Origin: Xanthomonas rydalmerensis
GTDB taxonomy: Bacteria; Pseudomonadota; Gammaproteobacteria; Xanthomonadales; Xanthomonadaceae
Direction of reading: 5' to 3'
NCBI RefSeq assembly: GCF_033170385.1
Contig: NZ_CP126170.1
Span: 3,248,001-3,312,000, forward strand
Length of the DNA stretch: 64,000 bases
The position numbers and the translations under genes are program-made. The notes beneath the pieces are model-generated. The model searched no databases. It saw nothing but the letters and a program-made list of their open reading frames with translations, and was not told the DNA's origin. Below are positions 57,649-64,000 of this stretch, in pieces. How positions within the stretch are numbered: position 1 is the stretch's first letter; the number at the start of each line of letters is the position of its first letter.

Positions 57649-59237
57649 GCGCTGCGCTCCACGTCGGCGGTGCTCCAGCAGCCATCGATCAACCGCTGCA
57701 CGCCGCCGGGATTACGGTCGCGCAGCAATGCCGGCAACAGCGCGTCGGGCACGCCGTCGTAGCTGTGCAGCGCGGCGAAGCGACGGATCGCCGCGGGCAT
57801 GCCGACCGCGGTGAAGCCAGGATGGCCGGTGCTCGGGTACGGGCCGCCATGATTCATCGCCGGGCTCACCGCCACGCCGGTCGGCATCTTGTTGCAGATC
57901 AGCCGCCCCACCCGCGGACGCAGCGCCGCGGCCAGCACGGCGAAGGCCGGATCGTCGCTGCCATCGGCGGCGCGATAGAGGGTCCCGGTGAGATTGCCTT
58001 CGAAGCTGCGCGCCAGGGCGGTCAACTGCCCCACCCCACCGCCGCGGACGATCAGGCTGACCGGCCCGAACGCCTCGGTCTGCAGCGCCTCGGGCTGCTG
58101 CAGGAACGCCTCGGCCGACACCTCCAGCAGGGTCGGCGCATGCCGATAGCCCGGCCCGGCATCGGCCTCGCCACCGGCCAGCACCGCGGCGCCGGCATCG
58201 CGCAGCGTGCCCACGCTGCGCTGCAGGTGCTCCAGCACCCCGCGCGAGAACAGCAGCGCCGGCGCGGCCGCGGCGAAATGCGCGGTGGCCGCGGCGACGA
58301 AGGCATCGCCGGCCTCGCCCTCGGGCACCACCACGATGCCCGGGTTGGTGCAGAACTGGCCGCTGCCCATGGTGCAGGAGGCGAAGAACTCCTGCGCCAG
58401 TGCCGCGCCGCGTTCGGCCAGCACACCCGGCAGCAGGAAGACCGGATTGACGCTGGAAAGCTCGACATAGGCCGGCACCCCGGCACGGTCGGCGGCGGCC
58501 TTCAGCGCCAGCCCGCCGGCGCGGCTGCCGGTGAAGCCGATCGCGCCCAGCCGCGGATCGCCGGCCAGTTCCAGGCCCAGCGTGGTGTCGAAGTGGTACA
58601 GCAACTGCACCGTCGCCGCCGGCAGGTCGTTGGCCAGCAGCGCCTGGTGCGCGAGCTGCGCCAGACGCTGGCTGGTGGCCGGATGCGAAGGGTGCGCCTT
58701 GGCGATGACCGGATTGCGCGCGACGATGGCCGAGGCGAAATCGCTGCCGGCCACCGCGTTGAACGCGAACGGGAAATTGTTCGGGCCGAACACCAGCACC
58801 GGCTTGTGCAGCGGTCCCAGCTGCGCGCGCAGGCCGGCCGCAGTGTCGATCACCGGCTGCGCCCAGCTGTGGCTGCGCGCCGCCTGCGCGGCCTGGCGCA
58901 ACTGCCCGCTGGCGCGCGGCAGTTCCACCTTGGCCAGGCGCGGCTCCACCGGCAGGCCGGTTTCGGCATGCGCCAGCGCCACCAGGCGCTCGACGTCGGC
59001 GTCGATCGCGTCCGCATACGCATCCAGGAACGCGGCGATGCGTTCCGGCGCGGCCGCGGCCAGCGCGTCGGCGCTCAGCGCCGCCGCGCTCAGCGCCGCT
59101 TCCAGGTCGGCGGCGCCGCTGATCGGGAACGACGGGCCGAATTCGCTCCCGTCGCGCGGATCCTCGGCGCGGAAGCTGCCGCGCTCTTCCAGCGAGGCCT
59201 GCCAGTGGCCGGCCAGCAACAGCGGTTGCATGCTCAT
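57645..59237 (-). CDS. lhpG: Alpha-ketoglutarate-semialdehyde dehydrogenase
   Basis: Last step of hydroxyproline breakdown: 2,5-dioxopentanoate to alpha-ketoglutarate with NAD(P)+. The 530 residues form an aldehyde dehydrogenase fold; cofactor region FGPNNFPFAFNAVAGSDFAS, catalytic Glu in YVELSSVNPVF and catalytic Cys in FFASCTMGSGQFCTNPG. Its length and the SCTMGSGQFCTNPG form fit the KGSADH subgroup seen in hydroxyproline and arabinose pathways. The product of L-arabinose oxidation can be the same semialdehyde, so this enzyme could also serve arabinose released by the upstream glycosidases. The symbol follows Pseudomonas usage. Confidence 0.88.
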   Translation of the reverse strand: MSMQPLLLAGHWQASLEERGSFRAEDPRDGSEFGPSFPISGAADLEAALSAAALSADALAAAAPERIAAFLDAYADAIDADVERLVALAHAETGLPVEPRLAKVELPRASGQLRQAAQAARSHSWAQPVIDTAAGLRAQLGPLHKPVLVFGPNNFPFAFNAVAGSDFASAIVARNPVIAKAHPSHPATSQRLAQLAHQALLANDLPAATVQLLYHFDTTLGLELAGDPRLGAIGFTGSRAGGLALKAAADRAGVPAYVELSSVNPVFLLPGVLAERGAALAQEFFASCTMGSGQFCTNPGIVVVPEGEAGDAFVAAATAHFAAAAPALLFSRGVLEHLQRSVGTLRDAGAAVLAGGEADAGPGYRHAPTLLEVSAEAFLQQPEALQTEAFGPVSLIVRGGGVGQLTALARSFEGNLTGTLYRAADGSDDPAFAVLAAALRPRVGRLICNKMPTGVAVSPAMNHGGPYPSTGHPGFTAVGMPAAIRRFAALHSYDGVPDALLPALLRDRNPGGVQRLIDGCWSTADVERSA

Positions 59238-59238
59238 C

Positions 59239-60144
59239 TCAGTGCCCGGGATGGGTGGCGATGGCGTGGTCGATGACCTTCAGCGCGGCCTCGCGCTCGG
59301 CGCCTTCCAGTACCAGCCGCGGTGCGCGCACGCGCTCGCTGCCCAGGCCGACCTTCTCCTGCACCAGCTTGATCAGCTGCACGAACTTGGGCACGGTGTC
59401 CAGGCGCAGCAGCGGCAGGAACCAGTCGTACAGCGCCTTGGCCGCCGGGTAGCCGCCGTCGCGGGCCAGTTCGAACAGCTTCACCGACTCCTTCGGATAG
59501 GCATTGACCAGGCCGGCGATCCAGCCCTTGGCGCCCATGCTCAGGCCTTCGACGATCGCATCGTCCATGCCCACCAGCAGCACCAGGCGGTCGCCGAGCA
59601 GTTCGCCCAGCGCGGCGAAGCGGCGCACGTCGCCGGAGGATTCCTTGACCGCCTGCAGGTTCGGGAATTCGGCAGCCAGCTCGGCGATCTGCGCCGGGCT
59701 GAAATCGGTCTTGTAGGCGATCGGGTTGTTGTACAGGATCGCCGGCAGGTCGGTGGCGGCGATCACCGCGCGCATGTGCGCACCCATCTCGCGCCAGTCG
59801 GTGGAATACACGTACGGCGGCAGCACCATGAGGCCACCGCAGCCGATCTGCTTGGCCGCCTGCGCCAGGCGCACGGCCTCGTCGGTGGACAGCGCGGCGA
59901 TGCCCGGCACCACCGGGATGCGGCCATCGACCGCCTGCACCAGGGTCTTCAGGATCGCCAGCTTGTCGTCGAAGCTCAGCGTGGCCGCTTCGCCCAGCGA
60001 ACCCAGCGGCACGATCGCGGTGCAGCCGGCGTCGATCATCAGCTGCGCATGCTTGGCCAGGAACGCATGGTCGATGCTGCCGTCGGCGTTGAACGGGGTG
60101 GTGATGGCCGGCAGCACGCCGTACCAGAAGGAAGCCTTGCTCAT
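59239..60144 (-). CDS. lhpC: Delta1-pyrroline-4-hydroxy-2-carboxylate deaminase (DapA family)
   Basis: Converts delta1-pyrroline-4-hydroxy-2-carboxylate to 2,5-dioxopentanoate plus ammonia. The 301-residue TIM-barrel protein of the DHDPS/NAL superfamily has GSLGEAATLSFDDK near residue 48, the catalytic-type Tyr in YNNPIAYKTDF and the Schiff-base Lys in LQAVKESSGD. Among DapA-like proteins the assignment comes from the operon: epimerase, dehydrogenase and semialdehyde dehydrogenase genes surround it. The stop is one base before the aldehyde dehydrogenase ATG, and the start overlaps the FAD gene by 4 bases. Confidence 0.88.
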   Translation of the reverse strand: MSKASFWYGVLPAITTPFNADGSIDHAFLAKHAQLMIDAGCTAIVPLGSLGEAATLSFDDKLAILKTLVQAVDGRIPVVPGIAALSTDEAVRLAQAAKQIGCGGLMVLPPYVYSTDWREMGAHMRAVIAATDLPAILYNNPIAYKTDFSPAQIAELAAEFPNLQAVKESSGDVRRFAALGELLGDRLVLLVGMDDAIVEGLSMGAKGWIAGLVNAYPKESVKLFELARDGGYPAAKALYDWFLPLLRLDTVPKFVQLIKLVQEKVGLGSERVRAPRLVLEGAEREAALKVIDHAIATHPGH

Positions 60145-61511
60145 GGATGTACACCTTGTGGAGAGTTGCGAAGGGATGCCGCGCGCGACGGCGCGGCGCA
60201 AGCGGTGTCCGGACCGGAGTCCGGACAGGGATGGGCCAGCGCGTCCAACCGCGCCGGGAACAGCGGCGGCCGGCGGCCGTCGTCGGAGAAATCGTCGGCG
60301 CGCACGGCCAGGCCAAGTTCGGTCAGCGCACTGCCGCAGATGCGGCCCTGGCAGGCGCCCATGCCGCAGCGCGAGGCCAGCTTGGCATCGCGCAGGTCGG
60401 CGTGGCCCTGCAGCGCGGCCAGCGGCACGTCTTCGCAGCGGCACACCAGCGTATCCGGCGCGGCCAACGCATGGATGCGCGGATCCAGCGCGAACTGCCG
60501 CTGCAGCAGCGCGGCGAAGGCGCGCGCGCGTCGCCGCTGCGGCTGCAGCGCCTGCGCATCGGCGTCCTGGCCGGCGGCCAGGTGGCCGGCAATGGCGCCT
60601 TCCACCCGCGCGCAATCGCGCCCGCCGATGCCCAGCGCCTCGCCGGCGGCGTACACGCCGTCGATGCTGGTACGCAACTGCGCATCCACCGCCACGCACG
60701 GATGCGTGCCACTGCGGCCCAGACGGCAGCCCAGCAGTTGCGCCAGTTCCACGTTCGGCACCAGGCCGTAGCCCACCGCCAGTTGATCGCAGGCGAGACG
60801 GCGGCGACCGCGCGGGCCGTCGATCTCCACCTCCTGCACGCGGCCCTCGCCATGTGCGGCCAGTACCACGCTGCCGGCGTGGTAGCCGACCCCGGCCAGT
60901 TGCGTGCGCAGCGCCAGCGCCTGCAGCGCCTTGTCCGGCCAGCGCAACGGCAGTTGGGCGGCGAATGCGGCCAACGCACGCCATGGCGCCTGTTCGACGA
61001 TGCCCAGCACCTGCGCGCCGTGGCGATGCAGGGTCGACGCCGAGGCCAGCAGCAGCGGCCCGCTGCCGGCGACCAGCACGCGCCGTCCGCGCAGCGGCCA
61101 GCCCTGCTTGGCCAGCGCTTGGGCGCCGCCGGCGCCGGTCACCCCGGGCAGGGTCCAGCCCGGGAACGGCAACAGCAATTCGCGCGCGCCGGTGGCCAGC
61201 ACCAGCGCGTCGTAGCCCAACCAGCGCGGACCATCCGGGCCATCGGTAAGCAACTGCCGGTCCTGCGCCAGCAGCACCTGGGTCTGCGGCAGGAAGGTCA
61301 CCGCACTGGCCGCCAGTTGCGCCAGCGCGCGCGCGGCCAGGCGTGGCGGCGCGTGGGCGACATCGTGGCGCCAGATCTGGCCGCCGGCACGCGCCTGCAG
61401 ATCGACCAGGCCGACCCGGCGGCCGTGCCCGGCCGCGGCCAGCGCCGCCGCCAGCCCGGCCGGACCGGCGCCGATCACCAGCACCTCGTAGTGGGCGCGC
61501 GACTCAGCCAT
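60141..61511 (-). CDS. lhpF: D-hydroxyproline dehydrogenase, FAD/NAD-type subunit
   Basis: Flavoprotein of 456 residues resembling the alpha subunit of three-part amino-acid dehydrogenases (OoxA/HcnB-like). It has an N-terminal dinucleotide motif VLVIGAGPAGLAAALAAAG, a second one in RRVLVAGSGPLLLASA, and a C-terminal cysteine cluster of the BFD-[2Fe-2S] kind, CRCEDVPLAAL then CGMGACQGRICG. It probably passes electrons between the catalytic FAD subunit, the small iron-sulphur subunit and the respiratory chain. It overlaps the iron-sulphur gene by 8 bases. The ATG at 61511 gives the family N terminus; the longer upstream frame lies over the ferredoxin gene. Confidence 0.87.
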   Translation of the reverse strand: MAESRAHYEVLVIGAGPAGLAAALAAAGHGRRVGLVDLQARAGGQIWRHDVAHAPPRLAARALAQLAASAVTFLPQTQVLLAQDRQLLTDGPDGPRWLGYDALVLATGARELLLPFPGWTLPGVTGAGGAQALAKQGWPLRGRRVLVAGSGPLLLASASTLHRHGAQVLGIVEQAPWRALAAFAAQLPLRWPDKALQALALRTQLAGVGYHAGSVVLAAHGEGRVQEVEIDGPRGRRRLACDQLAVGYGLVPNVELAQLLGCRLGRSGTHPCVAVDAQLRTSIDGVYAAGEALGIGGRDCARVEGAIAGHLAAGQDADAQALQPQRRRARAFAALLQRQFALDPRIHALAAPDTLVCRCEDVPLAALQGHADLRDAKLASRCGMGACQGRICGSALTELGLAVRADDFSDDGRRPPLFPARLDALAHPCPDSGPDTACAAPSRAASLRNSPQGVHP

Positions 61512-61752
61512 CGGTCCACACCTGCATGCCGTCGCGCGCCGGCGTGATGCAGGCGCGCAACTGACCGACGCGGTCGATGCGTACCCGGCACTCGGCGCAC
61601 ACGCCCATGCCGCACAGCGGCGCGCGCGGCTGGCCGCTGCGCGAGCGGCGGAAATGCGTGGCGACCTGCGCCACTGCCGCGGCCACACTGCTGCCGTCGA
61701 CCACTTCGACGTCGCGTCCGTCGACCTGCAGGCGCAGCATCCGCGCGCTCAT
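61504..61752 (-). CDS. lhpE: D-hydroxyproline dehydrogenase, [2Fe-2S] subunit
   Basis: Small protein of 82 residues with a plant-type [2Fe-2S] ferredoxin fold. The cysteine motif CGMGVCAECRVRID plus a later Cys in QLRACITP supply four ligands. It lies between the two flavoprotein genes with ATGA overlap on the upstream side and 8 shared bases downstream. In the Pseudomonas enzyme this subunit links the two flavoproteins. It is easily missed because of its size and the overlapping frames. Confidence 0.87.
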   Translation of the reverse strand: MSARMLRLQVDGRDVEVVDGSSVAAAVAQVATHFRRSRSGQPRAPLCGMGVCAECRVRIDRVGQLRACITPARDGMQVWTDG

Positions 61753-62849
61753 GCCAGCGCCCGCGCCGGCGCGTACGGCGCCGGGTCGATGGCCGTGGGC
61801 CGCTGCAGCAATTGGTCCAGCAGCAGGCGCGCACTGCCCAGCGCGGTGGTCACGCCCAGGCCCTCGTGGCCGGCCGCGACCCACACGTCGCGCCGCTCCG
61901 GCACTGCGCCCAGGTAAGGCCGCCCGTCCGGCGTGGCCGGACGCAGGCCGGTCCACACCCGGATCGCCTGCAGTTGCCGCAGGCCGGGCAGGAACACGAA
62001 GGCGCGCTCCAGCATCCGCTGCAGCATCGGCATGGACACCGCGCGGTCGGTCGCGTCGAATTCGCGAGAGGAGCCGATCAGGATCTGCCCGGTCGGCCGC
62101 GGCTGCACGTTGAACGCCACGCTGCTGCCGTCGCTGCCATGCGCGCTGTCGGCGTAGCTCAATTCCAGCAATTGATGGGCGACGAAGCCCGGATAGCGGT
62201 CGGTGATCACCAGTTGCCCCTTGCGCGAGCGCATCGGCAGTTCCGGCAGCAGCTCCGGCACGGCGCAGCCGGTGGCGACCAGCACCGGGCCATGCAGCGC
62301 ACTGCCGTCGTCCAGGCGCACGCCGGCATCGAGCAGCGCGGTGGCGCGGCGTCCGGCGTACAGCTGCGCGCCAGCGGCGCAGGCGCGCTCGACCAGGTAG
62401 CGCGCCATCCGCGGCGGATACACCACCGCCTCGGCGGCCACGCGCATGCCGCCGGCCAGGCCCGGCACCAGGGCCGGCTCCAATTGATACAACCGCTGCG
62501 CATCGAGCGCTTCGGCCTGCACGCCGGCAACGGCCAGGCGCTGGATCTTGGCCGGAATCGCCTCCAGCTCGCGCGCCTCGCGCGCCACCCACAGCGTGCC
62601 GCAGCGGCTGAACTCCGCCTCCGGCAGCGGCGCGAATTCTTCCCACAGGCGCAGCGAATACGCCGACAGCGCCAGTTCCGCCGGATCGTCGTCCATCGCC
62701 ACCAGGTGGCCCATCGCCGCGGCAGTGGAGCCGCCGCCGATGCTGCCCGACTCGACGATCGCCACGCGCAGGCCGGCGGCCGCCGCCGCATCTGCACAGG
62801 CCGCGCCGACGATGCCGGCGCCGACGACGATCAGGTCGAAACCGCTCAT
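61749..62849 (-). CDS. lhpB: D-hydroxyproline dehydrogenase, catalytic FAD (DAAO-like) subunit
   Basis: Flavin oxidoreductase of the D-amino-acid oxidase/DadA fold, 366 residues, that should oxidise cis-4-hydroxy-D-proline to delta1-pyrroline-4-hydroxy-2-carboxylate. The FAD motif is [20 protein letters not shown] at the N terminus, with [12 protein letters not shown] after it and the C-terminal [15 protein letters not shown]. The start at 62849 overlaps the epimerase stop by 4 bases. The membership of the operon, rather than sequence alone, separates it from glycine oxidase or sarcosine oxidase relatives. Confidence 0.88.
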   Translation of the reverse strand: MSGFDLIVVGAGIVGAACADAAAAAGLRVAIVESGSIGGGSTAAAMGHLVAMDDDPAELALSAYSLRLWEEFAPLPEAEFSRCGTLWVAREARELEAIPAKIQRLAVAGVQAEALDAQRLYQLEPALVPGLAGGMRVAAEAVVYPPRMARYLVERACAAGAQLYAGRRATALLDAGVRLDDGSALHGPVLVATGCAVPELLPELPMRSRKGQLVITDRYPGFVAHQLLELSYADSAHGSDGSSVAFNVQPRPTGQILIGSSREFDATDRAVSMPMLQRMLERAFVFLPGLRQLQAIRVWTGLRPATPDGRPYLGAVPERRDVWVAAGHEGLGVTTALGSARLLLDQLLQRPTAIDPAPYAPARALA

Positions 62850-63787
62850 GCGGCGCCGATGCCCCAGGCGAACGGATCCTGCGGATCGATCAGCAATTGC
62901 GAACGCGCGGTGATGTAGGCCTGCCCGGTGATGCGCGGCAGCACCCCGCGGGTGCCGGCCGCATAGCTGCCCTCGAACACACTGCCGAGGATGCCCTGCT
63001 GGCGCCACACCTGGCCCGCCGCCAGCTTGCCGTCGGCGGCCAGGCACGCCAGCTTGGCGCTGGTGCCGGTGCCGCACGGCGAACGGTCGTAGGCCAGGCC
63101 CGGGCACAGCACGAAGTTGCGCGCATCGGCGCTGGCGTCCGGCGCCGGCCCGTTGATCTCGATGTGGTCGATCTCACCGCCGTCGGCGCCGCGGATGCCC
63201 GCCGCCTCCAGCGCCAGCCGCACCGCCTCGGTATAGGCCGTCAGCGCGCGCTGGTGGCGCAGTTCCAGCGCGCACGGGGTCTGTTCGGTGATGAAGAACC
63301 AGTTGCCGCCCCAGGCGACGTCGCCGCGCACGCGCCCGTACTCGGGCACCTGCACGTCGACGCCGGTGGCATGGCGATAGCTCTCGACGTTGTCGACCGA
63401 CACGCGGCCGTCGGCGTGCAGTTCCACGCCGACCGTGCCCACCGGCGTCTCGATCCGGTGCGTGCCCGGGCTCAGCCGTCCCAGTTCGGCCAGCGTGCGC
63501 ACCAGGCCGATGGTGCCGTGGCCGCACATGCCCAGGTAACCGACGTTGTTGAAGAAGATCACTGCCGCGCAGGCGTCGGCGGCCACCGGCGGCAGCAGCA
63601 AGGCGCCGACCATGGTGTCCGAGCCGCGCGGCTCGCAGGCGATGGCGCTGCGCCAACGGTCGAAGCGCGTGCGGAACAGCTCGCGGCGCTCGGCCAGGGA
63701 ACCGGTTCCCAGATCGGGGAAGCCGGAGACGACGACACGGGTGGGTTCGCCGGCGCTGTGCGAGTCGATGACATCGAGTGTATGCAT
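62846..63787 (-). CDS. lhpA: 4-hydroxyproline 2-epimerase
   Basis: First step of the pathway: trans-4-hydroxy-L-proline to cis-4-hydroxy-D-proline. The 313-residue protein of the proline-racemase superfamily has both catalytic cysteines, C88 in GMCGHGTIG and C238 in [10 protein letters not shown]. Two cysteines mean a racemase/epimerase, as opposed to the Thr/Cys dehydratases of the same family. The N terminus [19 protein letters not shown] fixes the start. It is the first gene of a chain in which nearly all junctions overlap, and it is divergent from a plus-strand gene cut by the window end. Confidence 0.93.
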   Translation of the reverse strand: MHTLDVIDSHSAGEPTRVVVSGFPDLGTGSLAERRELFRTRFDRWRSAIACEPRGSDTMVGALLLPPVAADACAAVIFFNNVGYLGMCGHGTIGLVRTLAELGRLSPGTHRIETPVGTVGVELHADGRVSVDNVESYRHATGVDVQVPEYGRVRGDVAWGGNWFFITEQTPCALELRHQRALTAYTEAVRLALEAAGIRGADGGEIDHIEINGPAPDASADARNFVLCPGLAYDRSPCGTGTSAKLACLAADGKLAAGQVWRQQGILGSVFEGSYAAGTRGVLPRITGQAYITARSQLLIDPQDPFAWGIGAA

Positions 63788-63842
63788 GGGGCCATGCTCA
63801 CATTCGGCACCGCCGCCGGCTAGCAGCGTTTGCCTGTCGCCA

Positions 63843-63858
63843 ATGCGGAAGTTCGCAC
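63843..63858. promoter_or_regulatory. Candidate operator between the epimerase and divergent gene
   Basis: Imperfect palindrome ATGCGGAAGTTCGCAC in the 173-base divergent region, 56 bases before the epimerase start. It resembles the second block of the bipartite element (GTGCGGAATACCGCAC at 44707) but has no CGTCTTGT at 18 bases, so it may be unrelated. Confidence 0.4.
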
Positions 63859-63960
63859 AACCCGGCGACGCCCGACGGCGCCGACTTAGGCTAGCATCGG
63901 CATTCAGGGGGACGCGCGGCGGCGCGCCCGCACCGCCGCCCACTCCCGCAGGTGAACGCC

Positions 63961-64000
63961 ATGGACACTCTGATTTCGGCACTGGAACTGCAGACGCTGT
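63961..64000 (+). CDS. 5' end of a divergent gene, cut by the window end
   Basis: ATG at 63961 opens [13 protein letters not shown] and stays open to the last base, with GCAGGTGA upstream as a ribosome site. Position divergent to a catabolic operon suggests its regulator; the first residues are compatible with an AraC-family protein, but 13 residues are far too few to say. Confidence 0.5.
   Translation, partial: MDTLISALELQTL

Overview
The window is high-GC (roughly two thirds G+C) gammaproteobacterial chromosome. It most resembles Xanthomonas: TonB-dependent receptors sit beside glycosidase genes, there is an AvrXca/Svx-type metalloprotease, the block rsmD-coaD-ferredoxin-ggt is present, and so are the palindromic and CCCTCTCCC-type intergenic repeats typical of that genus. 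I cannot name the species. No tRNA, rRNA, CRISPR array or complete insertion sequence was found.

Layout. 0-2 kb: exported esterase-like hydrolase and upp, whose stop codon abuts a ~186-bp MITE-like element. 2-3.8 kb: GH9 cellulase-like lipoprotein. 4-11.9 kb: five-gene (+) operon for an RND efflux pump (outer-membrane factor, adaptor, MdtC-like permease) with its own two-component system. 11.9-16.9 kb: (-) housekeeping genes (metallo-hydrolase, ggt, ferredoxin, small lipoprotein, coaD, rsmD), divergent from htpG. 19-25.5 kb: an AT-richer, probably acquired Rhs island. In it the YD-repeat shell and the Rhs core/variable tip are separate exported proteins, with a small exported protein between them and a small membrane protein overlapping the tip gene.

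25.9-64 kb is dominated by about 36 kb of genes almost all on the minus strand, which read as one programme for breaking down plant hydroxyproline-rich glycoproteins (extensins). The parts are: two TonB-dependent receptors; glycosidases of the GH121, GH43 and GH127/146 types that strip L-arabinose chains from hydroxyproline; an AvrXca/Svx-type gluzincin protease; a Tat-exported barrel protein of unknown specificity; an S9 peptidase; an APC permease; two tandem DUF885 metallopeptidases and an M24 Xaa-Pro-type peptidase; and a complete trans-4-hydroxy-L-proline pathway (epimerase, three-part D-hydroxyproline dehydrogenase, deaminase, alpha-ketoglutarate-semialdehyde dehydrogenase). A DpkA-type reductase at 25.9 kb may be an outlying member.

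A bipartite sequence, CGTCTTGT, exactly 18 nt, then RTGCGGA, occurs four times, each time upstream of a gene in this region (both TonB receptors, the GH127/146 enzyme and the Tat protein). I found no explanation for it in known motifs and consider it, with the split Rhs system, the most original signal here. Function calls rest on recognised motifs and gene order only; no database search was possible.
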